A DNA stretch of 64,000 bases from JACKCB01 sp964452775 (GCA_964452775.1 CAYVQP010000011.1:1-64000); one strand, 5' to 3'; positions 52,801-62,563 are shown, counted from the first letter of the stretch. Translations and numbers: made by a program. The notes: generated by a model not told the origin, from the sequence alone.

Positions 52801-55656
52801 GCGCTGGTATATAAGTTAGCCGAGGGTCAGACCGCCGGCGGGTCAACGCTGCCCGATGATGGACTCGTGCCCTTCACCACCGACGCGCAAGGCAACTTGC
52901 TGGGGCGTACCGTCCTGCAGCCGGCAGAACGACTGGTAGCCTTGTGGCCGGTTCCGCGGGAGGAGGTACAGATCCCCTTCACGGAGCAGTACACGCTGTA
53001 CTACATGAGCGCTGAGCCTGACGAGAGTGAAGGGCTGGCCATGTCCGCCGCCGAGCCGGTGGACGGCGAACTGCCGCTGATCGTATCTGAACGGAACCCG
53101 CTGATCCTCTTTCATCTTGACTTTTCTCTGGAATGGGATGCCCGCCAGGACGACCTCTTCATGCTTGACCTGGCGACGAGCATCCAGCGCGCCTCGGAAA
53201 CACTGTTTGATGTGACCAACGGTCAGGCAGCAATCGGCAATGTTCGCGTGTTCCACAACCGGCACTACTGGAACAACGTGGATGTGGTTGTCCTGGCGAA
53301 CAACGGCATCCGCCCATCGGCCGCCATTGGCGGTGTGGTTCGCCAGCCGGTATCTGAGACTCTGGCGGACGAGACGACCGTTGTAGAACAGGCATATTGG
53401 CCGGGGCAGGTGCGCATGGGGCCGGGCTGGGACCCGTTCGGGGAGAGCACGGCAGACCTGGGCCAGGATTGGCAGCGCGCGCTGGCGCATGAGCTTGCTC
53501 ACTATTTGCTCTTCCTCCCCGACAACTACCTGGGCTTTGAGGTGAACGGCGCTCTGAGACGGATCAATTGCCAGGGTAGTTTCATGACCTCTACCTACGA
53601 TCCGGCTTACAGCGAGTTCCTCACCGAAGCGCAATGGAGCGCGCGCGGCGGTAGCGATAATGACTGCCAACGGAGTCTGGCGGAGGCCACCACGGGCCGG
53701 GCGGACTGGCAGACCGTAACAAACTACTACCCGATGCTGAACCCGCCGGACACGGTTGCCGCGAGTGGCCCCGGCCTGATCCCGATCAATCTGACCCACG
53801 TGTTTTCCTTGGAACCGGCCATGGAGCGGCAGCCGATGCCGGCGCGCAACTTCGACGTGCGTGATGCCGGCTCCGACCGGCTACGCCTGCCGGATGCCCA
53901 GGGCTATTTGATTGATAACCAGGGTACCACCAACCTGACGGATGATGTGTTGATCGCGTTGGGCGCTCCGACGGCCGGCGGCGACCGCTTGAAGGTGCGC
54001 GGAGCGCACGCCGGCGACCGGCTCTGCGTCTTTGGATTCGGGGACGATGTGCCCTATGCCGGCTGCATTGACGCGCTGCGAGCCTCCGACGTGAGCATCG
54101 AGTTGGAGCCGGTGCAGAACCCAACCGGCGGACATTGGGAACCGCAGATTGCGATCGAGCCGGTTGACCGCACGACCCTGGACATCACCGTTGTGCAGCC
54201 GACGGACGGATCTGCCCAGATTCTGGCGCAGGTCTACCTGACCCATTACGCATCGGCGCCCTGCAACTTCGGGCTGTCGCCGGTTGTCACGCTCGCGCGT
54301 GACGGAAGCCGGCACACGGGCCGGGTGGAGCTGAAGTGGGAGGACTATGCCGTCGCGGTCCGGCTGTGGACCGAAGGTGGCCAGGGTCAGGAGTCAATCG
54401 CCTACTTCATCCTGGATTTGCCGCCCGGAAATCTGACGGTCGAATCAGAAAGCGGCGGAGCAGCGGAGCCGGACAGCGCGGAGAGCGAGGAGTGCGATGT
54501 TCCCGACGAAGCGTCCACCGCGGATCTGAACAGCGCCGCCGGCAGCTATCTCGCTTACTACCTGCCGGCCGGCGGAACGAACAATACGCCCTTAGGTGGT
54601 CCCAATAACACTCCGTTGGGGGGGCCAAACAATACGCCGCTCGGGGGAACGAACAACACTCCTCTGGGCGGCCCTAACAACACACCGCTCGGAGGAACCA
54701 ACAACACCCCGTTGGGGGGTACAAATAATACGCCGCTTGGGGGAACCAACAACACTCCATTGGGTGGACCAAACAATACGCCTTTGGGCGGCGCACAGGT
54801 TATGCTGCTAGGCGGTACCAACAACACTCCCCTGGGCGGCACAAACAACACACCGCTGGGCGGCGCCAATGCGATCCTGCTGGGAAGCACGAACAATACT
54901 CCGTTAGGTGGAACCAACAATACGCCGCTGGGAGGTACCAATAACACGCCGCTTGGGGGAGTGGAGACAAGGCCGGCGTTCGCCCCGGCGCTTTCCACCG
55001 ATGGTCAGGTGGTCATCTACAATCAGGCCGGCTACTTTGAGGATAACGGCGTGCAGGAGATTCAGGTGTTGGCGACGGTCCCTGGGCGGGCATCGCACCC
55101 CTGGCTAAAGCCGGTCGGTCAGGCGCATCACATCACGTTTGATCCCCTGGTCACCGATCCGCGCTTCCTGGCATACACCTATTTGCAGCGGGATGTGCCG
55201 GACGGCTATGAGTACGCGCTAAGCATCTACTTTTTACCGGACGGAGGCAGCGAATGGGAGCGGGTCCCTACCGAGTTATACGTCGAAAACCTGGCGGTGG
55301 CGGAGTTGCAGGAGACTCGAGACGGCGTCTTTGCCTTGATGGCCACGGTCGGTGTGCCGCAGCTGCAAGCCGGCTGGAACATCTTCGGGTATCCACTGCC
55401 GGTTGCGCGTGATGTCGAGGAGGCGCTCGCCAATTTGAGTGGCATCGCGCTGGCGTTGTACCCGGTGCAGTGGAATCCGGACGGCTCGGTCGTGCAGCCG
55501 CCTGATTACTGTCCCGGCGACGCGACTACCTGCACTGAATTAACCAGCTCCGTATCGCAGCTTTTGCCGGGCGGCGTTTACTGGATATATGTAACTGAGC
55601 CGGTGACGCTCTATTTCGCGCCGCCGGAGCGGACCACCTCCGGCGAGGTCCGCTAA
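49867..55656 (+). CDS. Giant secreted FG-GAP/CLCA-like metallopeptidase with octapeptide repeat
   Basis: 1929 residues from ATG 49867 (GTG 49861 possible). Signal peptide: basic start, then STVVAIVALLVLAGLQAG. Residues 84-770 hold 14 FG-GAP/VCBS repeats of the WGDVDGDGDLDLAVGN type, enough for two seven-bladed Ca-binding propellers. Residues 1208-1221 read HELAHYLLFLPDNY, an HExxH zinc motif with a downstream Asp as in CLCA-like peptidases. Residues 1571-1698 are 16 octapeptides, consensus TNNTPLGG. A C-terminal beta-domain follows and the protein ends without an obvious anchor. It is probably a surface adhesin or protease. It ends 22 bp from the convergent cyclase gene. Confidence 0.85.
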   Translation: MFVKPDFAGQSRTGRLASTVVAIVALLVLAGLQAGASQAAAELSRPSGWSEMQLTPPAQRTGVDVVRLDTVPQLLVDARGVAVMAWGDVDGDGDLDLAAGFRAKPTEFYLNQGGSLLKQDWTIEANQVTEALAWGDVDGDGDLDLAVGSINGPTRIFPNVAGVIQQAPQWVESVVERTKALAWGDMNGDGFLDLVAGNFGRPSRIYLNNGDGTLSADPAWVAETTAWTTDLALADFDGDGALDLAVGNNATGEHAVVYRNIRGDALTMSRVWESSGNLVTDIAWGDVDEDGFPELALVDYTLDDVRADGIYQNENGALNTTSTWQPVDAVRSTSLVWGDVDGDSDLDLVIGSSADSTERVYINQDGALQNTPAWQSADTSHVTDLALVDVDRDTDLDLVAIYSGSIYVYTNRQWPLDSVADWNTATPGVRTMSIAWGDADNDGFLDLAMGNGDPFASVGSPNVIYHNNRGLLDSADLLYSAPAADITTSVAWGDMDGDGWLDLAVGNLGEPSYVLLNQNGSFNYDDRLELGGVDESGRTLRTDDHTRSVAWGDVDRDGDLDLAVGNEGQANRLYINENGALRQEGVLTFGADTATYSLAWGDIDGDGDLDLAAGNFGAANQIYFNLEGRITDDVVQIFGDDDNTTSVVWGDINSDGLPDLVVGNAGDVNKYYPNIGGLLLDSPLWVSLDQDDTRGLALGDVDGDGDLDLAAANAGGLDGAAAHPDKIYINERGQLQTISDFPWRAKALPSYAVAWVDLEGDGDLDLMTGSGPTTGRTTNLDGSSQLYLNERFLIAAQPQGAAIIFGPESSPVTTPTGGSYTLLAPAALNAQAGIREDGLVPISYTLQQPDNEPVRAVRGYYSLDGGGSWFIAQPTGDTQTTNLSTTPGENEHVFNWDVFASNLYGQSDNVVFRLEAYATPPADIAEEATTGAYLYTNQAAVPQEQPFVAANTRPFRVRGNQVRVLREVAGGEPQPVAGALVYKLAEGQTAGGSTLPDDGLVPFTTDAQGNLLGRTVLQPAERLVALWPVPREEVQIPFTEQYTLYYMSAEPDESEGLAMSAAEPVDGELPLIVSERNPLILFHLDFSLEWDARQDDLFMLDLATSIQRASETLFDVTNGQAAIGNVRVFHNRHYWNNVDVVVLANNGIRPSAAIGGVVRQPVSETLADETTVVEQAYWPGQVRMGPGWDPFGESTADLGQDWQRALAHELAHYLLFLPDNYLGFEVNGALRRINCQGSFMTSTYDPAYSEFLTEAQWSARGGSDNDCQRSLAEATTGRADWQTVTNYYPMLNPPDTVAASGPGLIPINLTHVFSLEPAMERQPMPARNFDVRDAGSDRLRLPDAQGYLIDNQGTTNLTDDVLIALGAPTAGGDRLKVRGAHAGDRLCVFGFGDDVPYAGCIDALRASDVSIELEPVQNPTGGHWEPQIAIEPVDRTTLDITVVQPTDGSAQILAQVYLTHYASAPCNFGLSPVVTLARDGSRHTGRVELKWEDYAVAVRLWTEGGQGQESIAYFILDLPPGNLTVESESGGAAEPDSAESEECDVPDEASTADLNSAAGSYLAYYLPAGGTNNTPLGGPNNTPLGGPNNTPLGGTNNTPLGGPNNTPLGGTNNTPLGGTNNTPLGGTNNTPLGGPNNTPLGGAQVMLLGGTNNTPLGGTNNTPLGGANAILLGSTNNTPLGGTNNTPLGGTNNTPLGGVETRPAFAPALSTDGQVVIYNQAGYFEDNGVQEIQVLATVPGRASHPWLKPVGQAHHITFDPLVTDPRFLAYTYLQRDVPDGYEYALSIYFLPDGGSEWERVPTELYVENLAVAELQETRDGVFALMATVGVPQLQAGWNIFGYPLPVARDVEEALANLSGIALALYPVQWNPDGSVVQPPDYCPGDATTCTELTSSVSQLLPGGVYWIYVTEPVTLYFAPPERTTSGEVR
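54577..54960 (+). repeat. 16 tandem 24-bp units encoding TNNTPLGG
   Basis: Sixteen units without interruption, 384 bp in all. Thirteen conserve the core NNTPLGG with T or P first; units 10 (AQVMLLGG) and 13 (ANAILLGS) diverge. Third codon positions vary widely (Leu as TTA, TTG, CTC, CTG, CTT; Gly in all four codons), so the DNA copies differ while the protein stays constant. This implies selection on the peptide and not a recent slippage burst. Confidence 0.97.
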
Positions 55657-55677
55657 CGCCGGACTGAGGAGGCCGGC

Positions 55678-58600
55678 TTAAGAATGGGCGACGCGCCAGG
55701 CATCATCCAGGGCGCGGTTGAATGGCACGTTCTCCAGGAACTGCCGGCGAATACCGGGGTCCTGGATGCCGGCCGCCCGTTTCTGCAGCAACGAGTAACC
55801 CTCGTCCAGGGTGCTTAGTGCTTCCGCCTCAGCTTCGGGCGCCCGTTGAGCGTGAGCCTGTAGAACCCGGTAGGCGATCAGATAGAGCTGCACCGGGTAT
55901 TCAACCCCATGTTGCCCGTTTGAGTGCAACCAGTCCAACACAGTGCTGACGTACTCGGCTGCGGCGCCCAGATCGCCGCGGGCGAGCGCCTCTGCTGCCA
56001 GCCCTCCAGAGGCATCAACGCAACCGGCTCCATCACCCAGCGACTGGCGGATTTGTTGCGCTTCCTCCAACCGCGAATGGGCGTCCGCTAACTCGCCCAT
56101 TTCAACCAGTAGATAACCATAGTGGGTGAGGATATAAGCCCGGCTGCGCGCATTGCCTACTCCCTCTTCTACCGCAAGAGTCTCTTCAAAGGTGCGCCGG
56201 GCAGCCTCCAACTCGCCCTTGTAATGCTGGATCAGGCCCATCGTATCCTGACTGGTCAGCTCGCTCTCGCGGTTGCCGATTTCGCGGCAAATTTGCAGCG
56301 CCGCCTGATGGAAGACCTGCGCCCCATCGTATGCGCCGTAATCGCAGAGGGTGTTGCCCAACTGGGCCAGGATATGCGCCTCACCGTAGCGCCAGCCGAT
56401 CTCCCGGCATAGGACGAGCGCCTGCCGGTATATCTCCTGGGCATCCAGGTAGTTTCCGGTGGCATGGGTGATGACGCCGGCCAAACTGAGACAGCGCAGC
56501 TCGCCACGCCTATTGCCCAGACCGGCAAAGACAACCTGCGCGCCGGCGGAGAACTCTTGCGCCCGGACATAATCGGCGCTGAAGTAGTGGATTGCGCCCA
56601 TCTCATATAGACATTCCGCTTCATCGTCGGGGCTGCCGTTCTCGCGCGCCATGCTCAGGGCCTGTTCCAAATGCGGTTGCGCTTGCTGATAATGCCCCTG
56701 TTGCCAGAGTATCCGCCCCCAGCGATGTCTGGCGCGCAACTCCAGCGCCGTGTCCTGGGCCTTTACGGCATATGATACCGCCANNNNNNNNNNNNNNNNN
56801 NNNNNNNNNNNNNNNNNNNNNNNNNNNNNNNNNNNNNNNNNNNNNNNNNNNNNNNNNNNNNNNNNNNNNNNNNNNNNNNNNNNCCCGCCTGCTCGCCGGC
56901 CTGCCGGTAGTTCTCAATTGCCGCCGGCGCAATGCCCGCCTGATCGTAGTGGTAGGCAATTTCGGCGAAGCGGGGGGCGCGCGCCGGCTCGTCTTCGTGG
57001 AGTCGTTCGAGGGCGCGGGCAGCCTGCTGATGAAGCTGATGCCGCCGGCTGCGCAGCTGCATGCGATATGCGGCATCTCGTAAGAGCGTATGCCGGAAAA
57101 TATAGCGTTGCTCCCCTGCCTGTCGCCATACATCCTCGCTCACGGCTTGGTGGAGGAGGCCGGCCAACATCCTGTTCTCATTGCCCATCAACTCCAGGAC
57201 TTCTTGTTCAAACTCCTGGCCCAAAATTGATGCTTCCTGCACAATGTCGCGCACGGGCGCCGGCAGCCTGTCCAGCCGGGCCACCAGCAACGCCTGCACG
57301 TCATCCGGCACAATAATCGCCCTGGATTCAGACAGGCCCACGCTATCCGCCTGAAGCAATAACAGATCGTTGGCCTGCAGATGCGCTACCATTTGCTCGG
57401 CGAAATAGGGGTTGCCGCCGGTCCGCTCATTAAGGAAGCGGAGCAAAGCCGGCGCCGGCTGGCGGCCCAACTGTTCGACTACGATGCCGGCAAGAGAGGC
57501 AGAATCCAGTTTGGTCAGGTGCACGACCCGATTCAGAACAGAAGGATCGACGAGTTCATGATCGGGCTCCGTCCGGCTGGTCAACAGCAGCGCCAGCGGC
57601 AGGTCGGCGGCGCTGTGGGAGAGCTGGCGCAAGAACGCGACTGAATCCCGATCCAGCCAGTGCACGTCTTCGACCAGGATCAGCAGCGGATGCCGGCGGC
57701 ACTCGGCTCGAATGAGATTCCTGAGGGCGATCAGGCTGTTTTCAAAGCGGAGTTCCGGCGGCAACTGCTCATATAGTGATTGGGGCCAATAGAGTTCCAC
57801 CAGTGCGCCCAAGATCGATCGCGTCCGATTTAGTTCGGAGCGCATTTCCCAATCCTTTGTCTCTTCAATGAGCGCTTCAAGGGCTTGCGCGAAGGAGGCT
57901 TTGTTGTCCGACTCGCTCTGGGTGGGTGACTGCCTGAAGTACCGTCGCAGCCAGTAGCGAAATGGATTGAGCGACTCGCGCAATATCTCATCGGTCTGGC
58001 AAAGGCCGACTTGTAGCCCTGGGATGTGCACACCGGCGACGCCAGGAGCTACCTGCAACGAGGTCGCCAGCCGGCCGGTGAGAAAGCTCTTGCCCATGCC
58101 GGGTTCGCCGACAATAGTCGTGACGCCGGCAAACCTGCCCTCAGCCAGTGGCCGCATCGCCATAGCCAATACAGCCAGTTCCGCTTCACGGCCGATAAGC
58201 TGTCCGCTCGTGGCCGGCAGGCCGGCTTGTTCCTGCCGCTCCTGCAACTGGAAGACCGCCTGCTCCCCCTCGAATCCTTTGAAGCTTCGCGCGCCAAGTG
58301 GGACCAGCGTGCGATCAGCTGAGGCCTTTCTGGCCGCATGCTGGTCCAACCAGATCTCATTCCAGGGGGCAGCGCTCATCAGCCGGGCTGCCAGGTTCAC
58401 GCCCTGCCCATAGCAAGTGTATTCCGCCTGCAGCGAGGAACCTACGTAGCCGGCGTGCGCGATGCGATAAGTAAGCCCCATCCGCACGACCAGCGGCGAA
58501 CGCTTACGCAGTTCCAGCGCAAATGTGATTGCGCGTTCCACATCATTCTCATAGCTGCTTGGCGCGCCCCAGAACAGAAGCAAATGACATCCCTTGTCGC

Positions 58601-59447
58601 CAAAATCAATACGATTCAGCATGCCGCCGTATTTGTCTTGTAGGGTGAAGAGGAGCGACATGAGGGCGGCGATCTCATCGTGCGCCGGCTGCCCCTGAAC
58701 ATTGATGAACAAGTTCACGACCTGGCGGAACTCGCCGGTCAGGCGAGAATCCTGAATGCCTACCGGCAGGAAAGGAGCAGCGGCCTCCGTGCTTGCCGGC
58801 GGGCTAACTTTCAGTCGGGTGATCTCAATGGCCGGTCCGCCCAGCAAGCGAAACTTATCCTGACTGGTCAGGCGGGCGGTTGCTACCTGGCTCCCCACAG
58901 TCCCATACAGCGGAGCTGTGAGAATGATTTCGCCTGGCTGCGCGTGCTTCTCCGCCGCGGCGCTTTCCGTGATGGCCGGACCGCTGAAGTAGTAAGCAGC
59001 GCGCCGGCGATCATCGCTGCGCAGGATGCCCCAATCAACCGCTCCCGAGGCAGCGCCGACCTTTGCCGAAAATGTGTATTCACCGTATACGGTACGCTGC
59101 CGGCAATTGGCAGCCATGTGCTCTTGTGCTTCGTATCCCGCCGCCAGCGCCCGGATCGCAGCCGGATCGCTATTCGCGATCTCTGGAAACAGCGCGGTGA
59201 GCGCGTCGCCGGCGAAATAGGCAACAAAGCCTCCGCGTTCATGGACGCTTTGCACAATCGGCTCGAAGATGCGGCGCATTACCTGCGCCAATACCTCTGC
59301 GCCGTGCTGGCCGTGGGTCATCAGGTCGTTGGTAATTGGTGTGAAGCCGGAGATATCCACGAAAAGTGTTGCGCCATTGAGCGCGCCACGCAGCCGGCCG
59401 GCCGAAAATTGTTCGATGATGAAGGAGGGAACCAGGGTACTACTCAT
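55678..59447 (-). CDS. Adenylate/guanylate cyclase-AAA ATPase-TPR protein (ADCY10-like), interrupted by an assembly gap
   Basis: N-terminal class III cyclase domain (residues 20-190: FVDISGFTPITNDL, FAGDALTALFPE). A second, more degenerate cyclase domain spans 225-400 (RIDFGDKGCHLLLFWG, YGQGVNLAARLM). Then an AAA/ATPase module starts (LIGREAELAVL, Walker A GEPGMGKSFL, Walker B LLILVEDVHWLD). TPR-like repeats fill the C-terminus after the gap (HLEQALSMAREN, EVFHQAALQICREIG-like). The order matches soluble adenylyl cyclase ADCY10. The stretch after the gap reads in another frame at 100 N; the true gap must be 2 mod 3. Product likely cAMP, unproven. Confidence 0.82.
56784..56883. other. Assembly gap (100 N)
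   Basis: Placeholder run of exactly 100 N inside the cyclase-AAA-TPR gene, in the region where TPR repeats begin. Confidence 0.98.
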
Positions 59448-59588
59448 GCGCGGATTATAGCTTGGGCAAGCTGACGCGGCACAACCGCTGCAATGCAGTC
59501 ATGGGCCAGGTAGCTCCCAAGAGCGCTGTCGTGTAGGCTGCTGGACGCCGGAACAGAATGCCGGTGAAATTCAGTGACCGGCAGGCTT

Positions 59589-60578
59589 TCAGTAGATTTC
59601 GGGTATGAAAGTCTGCTCGCCGATTGGCGGTCGGATGTAGCCCATGTGCCGCGTCCGGGGCGGTAACTCGATGGCGCCGGGGAGAATATCCTCATACTCG
59701 ATCATGCTGAGCAGGTGGCTGATGCAATTCAGCCGGGAGCGCTCCTTGTCCGTGGCATTGACCACATACCAGGGCGCCTGCTTGATATCCGTGTAGTCAA
59801 ACATGCGGTCCTTCGCCAGAGAGAAATCGGCCCATTTATCGCGCGAGCTGATGTCCATCGGGCTGAGCTTCCAACGACGCTTGGGGTCTCGGGAGCGAGC
59901 CTGGAAGCGGCGCTCCTGCTCCTCTTCGCTTACGGAGAACCAGTACTTCAGCAAGATCATGCCGGAGCGGACCAGCATGCGCTCAAATTGGGGACAGGAG
60001 CGCAAGAATTCCTGATATTCTCGTTCGGTGCAGAAGCCATGTACCCACTCGGTCACTGCGCGGGTATACCAGCTACGGTCAAAGAGCACAATTTCGCCGT
60101 CGGCGGGCAGTTGAGATACCCAGCGCTGGAAATACCACTGAGAACGCTCGCGCTCAGTTGGGATGCCCAGGGCGACAACGCGTACGGTGCGCGGGTTGGT
60201 GCGTTCGGTGATGCGCTTGATGACCCCACCCTTGCCGGCGGCATCGCGCCCCTCAAAGAGAACCGTCACTCGCAAACCGCGATCCTTTACCCAATACTGG
60301 AGTTTGACCAGCTCTTCCTGCAATCTGACGAGTTCGTGTTCGTAGTAGTCGTTTCGGAGCTTACCGTTCTTATGGTACTTCTTGTGCCACTTCTGCTTAT
60401 CCGCGTCGTACCAGTAGGACTCGGCCGGCTCCGGGGGATGGGGCGCATTCAGGTCCGGCTCTTGCAGGGCAGCCGGCTTCGGGGTCATCCGCCCGTCAGC
60501 GTTATCCATGCGCTCTTCATCTAATTCATCGTCATCAAACGGCTCCAGATCGGCGTCCTCAATGTCCCTCGCGGCCAT
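59589..60578 (-). CDS. ppk2: Polyphosphate kinase 2 family protein
   Basis: 329 residues from ATG 60578 (AGAGGAGAG upstream); the open frame further upstream is rejected. The acidic N-terminus (residues 1-40) precedes a PPK2 core: Walker A FEGRDAAGKGGVIKRI, Walker B IVLFDRSWYTRAV and the lid RDPKRRWKLSPMD. It transfers phosphate between polyphosphate and nucleotides (class I type). It starts 47 bp after the gyrB stop on the same strand and may be co-transcribed. Confidence 0.94.
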   Translation of the reverse strand: MAARDIEDADLEPFDDDELDEERMDNADGRMTPKPAALQEPDLNAPHPPEPAESYWYDADKQKWHKKYHKNGKLRNDYYEHELVRLQEELVKLQYWVKDRGLRVTVLFEGRDAAGKGGVIKRITERTNPRTVRVVALGIPTERERSQWYFQRWVSQLPADGEIVLFDRSWYTRAVTEWVHGFCTEREYQEFLRSCPQFERMLVRSGMILLKYWFSVSEEEQERRFQARSRDPKRRWKLSPMDISSRDKWADFSLAKDRMFDYTDIKQAPWYVVNATDKERSRLNCISHLLSMIEYEDILPGAIELPPRTRHMGYIRPPIGEQTFIPEIY

Positions 60579-60625
60579 TTTGCTCTCCTCTCTTGATTTG
60601 AACCAATGTGTGACCCAGCAATAAC

Positions 60626-62563
60626 TCAGACATCCAGGTTGCGTACTTCGCTGGCGTGCGTGGTGATGAAACGCCGGCGTGGGGCGACTTCCTCGCCCAT
60701 CAGCATGTCGAAGGTGCGATCCGCCAGCAGCGCGTCCTCGATGGTCACCTGCAACAGGGTACGCTGGCCGGGATCCATCGTCGTTTCCCATAGCTGCTGC
60801 GGGTTCATTTCTCCCAGACCTTTATATCGTTGCAGACCATACTTCTTGCCGTCAAGTTGCACCATCAGGGCCGCGTTTTCCGCTTCGGTATACGTGTAAA
60901 GGATCTGCTTCCCATGTTTAATAGCGTAAAGAGGCGGCTGGGCGATGTATAGATGGCCGGCCTCGATCAGCTCCGGCATGTAGCGGAAGAAAAAGGTGAG
61001 CAGCAGGGTCCGTATGTGGCTGCCGTCCACGTCCGCATCGCACATGATGATGATCCGCCCATAGCGCAGGTTCTCCAGGCTGAACGTCTCGCCGATGCCT
61101 GTGCCCAATGCGGAGATGATCGCCTTGACCTCGTTATTGGCCAGGATCTTGTCCAGCCGGGCGCGCTCTGTGTTCAGAATCTTGCCGCGCAAGGGTAGAA
61201 TCGCCTGGAAGTGCCGGTCGCGCCCTTGCTTGGCAGAACCGCCGGCCGAGTCGCCCTCAACCAGATATAACTCGCAGCGGGCCGCGTCGCGCTCGGAGCA
61301 ATCGGCCAGCTTACCCGGCAGGGTCAGGCTCTCCAGGGCGGACTTCCGCATCACCAGCTCGCGCGCCTTGCGCGCTGCCTGCCGGGCGCGCGATGAGGTG
61401 AGACAGCGCTCGATGATCCGCTTGGCGTCGCGTGGGTTTTCCTCCAGAAAGACGTTCAGGGCATCGTAGACGACAGAGGAAACGATGCCGGTGACCTCAT
61501 TGTTCATGAGCTTCACCTTGGTCTGGCTTTCGAACTGCGGGTCCGGATGCTTGACGCTGACCACGGCGGTGACGCCCTCGCGGGTGTCGTCGCTGCTGAA
61601 GTTGGCATCCTTCTCTTTCAGGTAGCCGTTCTTGCGAGCATAGAAGTTGATCGCCCGGGTCAATGCCGCGCGCAAGCCGGAGAGATGGGTGCCGCCGTCC
61701 GGCGTGTGGATGGTGTTGGCGAAGGAATACTCAGACATGGCCACGCTGTCTGTGTACTGAACCGCCGCCTCGACGGCGATGTTGTCGATCTCTTTCTCAA
61801 CGTGGATCGGGGCATGTAATGGCCGGCGATTCTTGTTCAGGAAGCGCACAAAGGAGCGCAAGCCGCCGTCAAAGTAAAAGTTCATTTCCCGGATCGGCGC
61901 CGCTCGCTCGTCGCGCAGCGAAATAAAGACGCCACGGGTGACGAAGGCCATCTCGCGAAAGCGACCGACCAACGTCTCAAAACGATAATCCATCTCCTCA
62001 GTGAAGATGGTATCGTCATAGCGAAAGGTTGTGGTTGTGCCGGTGCTCTTGTCTCCCTTGGCGATGCGGGCGATCTTCTCTACCGGCGTCACCGGCGTGC
62101 CCCGCTCGTAGCGCTGGCGCCAGATGCCGCCATCTCGCTTGACGGTAACCACCATCCACCTGGACAAAGCATTGACCGCCGCCGCGCCTACACCGTGCAG
62201 ACCGCCGGAAACCTTGTAAACGGATTCATCGAACTTACCGCCGGAGTGCAGCGTAGTATGCACCAATTGCAGGGCGCTGACTTTTTCCGTTGGATGCTCG
62301 GCCACCGGGATACCGACGCCGTTGTCCGAAACGGTAACGCTGGAATCCGGGTGAATGGTGATCTCAATCCGGTCGCAGCGTCCGGCCAGCGCTTCATCGA
62401 TCGAGTTGTCGACAATTTCGTTTACCAGGTGGTGCAGCGCTTTGATATCCGTGCCGCCGACATACATGCCCGGCCGCCGGCGCACTGCCTCCAGTCCCTT
62501 CAAAATCTGGATCTGTTCGGCGTCGTACTTGGGTTGTGCTTGCTTCGTTTTCGGTGAATTCAT
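60626..62563 (-). CDS. gyrB: DNA gyrase subunit B
   Basis: 645 residues from ATG 62563 (ATG 62587 possible). GHKL ATPase: RRRPGMYVGG, EIVDNSIDEAL, VSDNGVGIP and the GGLHGVGAAAVNALS lid. Transducer with QTKVKLMNNEV. TOPRIM: EGDSAGGSAKQGRDR and CDADVDGSHIRTLLL. The C-terminal YKGLGEMNPQQLWETTMDP is typical. A ParE assignment is less likely given this architecture but not excluded. It makes the ATPase half of gyrase. No gyrA gene is in the window; a free GyrA-CTD-like protein is at 28065-29096. Confidence 0.93.
   Translation of the reverse strand: MNSPKTKQAQPKYDAEQIQILKGLEAVRRRPGMYVGGTDIKALHHLVNEIVDNSIDEALAGRCDRIEITIHPDSSVTVSDNGVGIPVAEHPTEKVSALQLVHTTLHSGGKFDESVYKVSGGLHGVGAAAVNALSRWMVVTVKRDGGIWRQRYERGTPVTPVEKIARIAKGDKSTGTTTTFRYDDTIFTEEMDYRFETLVGRFREMAFVTRGVFISLRDERAAPIREMNFYFDGGLRSFVRFLNKNRRPLHAPIHVEKEIDNIAVEAAVQYTDSVAMSEYSFANTIHTPDGGTHLSGLRAALTRAINFYARKNGYLKEKDANFSSDDTREGVTAVVSVKHPDPQFESQTKVKLMNNEVTGIVSSVVYDALNVFLEENPRDAKRIIERCLTSSRARQAARKARELVMRKSALESLTLPGKLADCSERDAARCELYLVEGDSAGGSAKQGRDRHFQAILPLRGKILNTERARLDKILANNEVKAIISALGTGIGETFSLENLRYGRIIIMCDADVDGSHIRTLLLTFFFRYMPELIEAGHLYIAQPPLYAIKHGKQILYTYTEAENAALMVQLDGKKYGLQRYKGLGEMNPQQLWETTMDPGQRTLLQVTIEDALLADRTFDMLMGEEVAPRRRFITTHASEVRNLDV

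Noticed and set aside
52843..53799. 318-codon reverse frame inside the giant surface protein
   Set aside because: No family features; lies opposite the FG-GAP/peptidase protein.
54558..54998. Reverse open frame PPSGVLLVPP repeats
   Set aside because: A by-product of the 24-bp periodic array; a stop-free unit stays stop-free in every repeat.
55657..55677. Bidirectional terminator between the surface protein and cyclase
   Set aside because: Only a 5-bp GCCGG/CCGGC stem in a 21-bp spacer, with no T-run on either strand.
56740..57133. Short frames running through the third gap
   Set aside because: They include N and sit on the wrong strand or frame relative to the cyclase-TPR gene.
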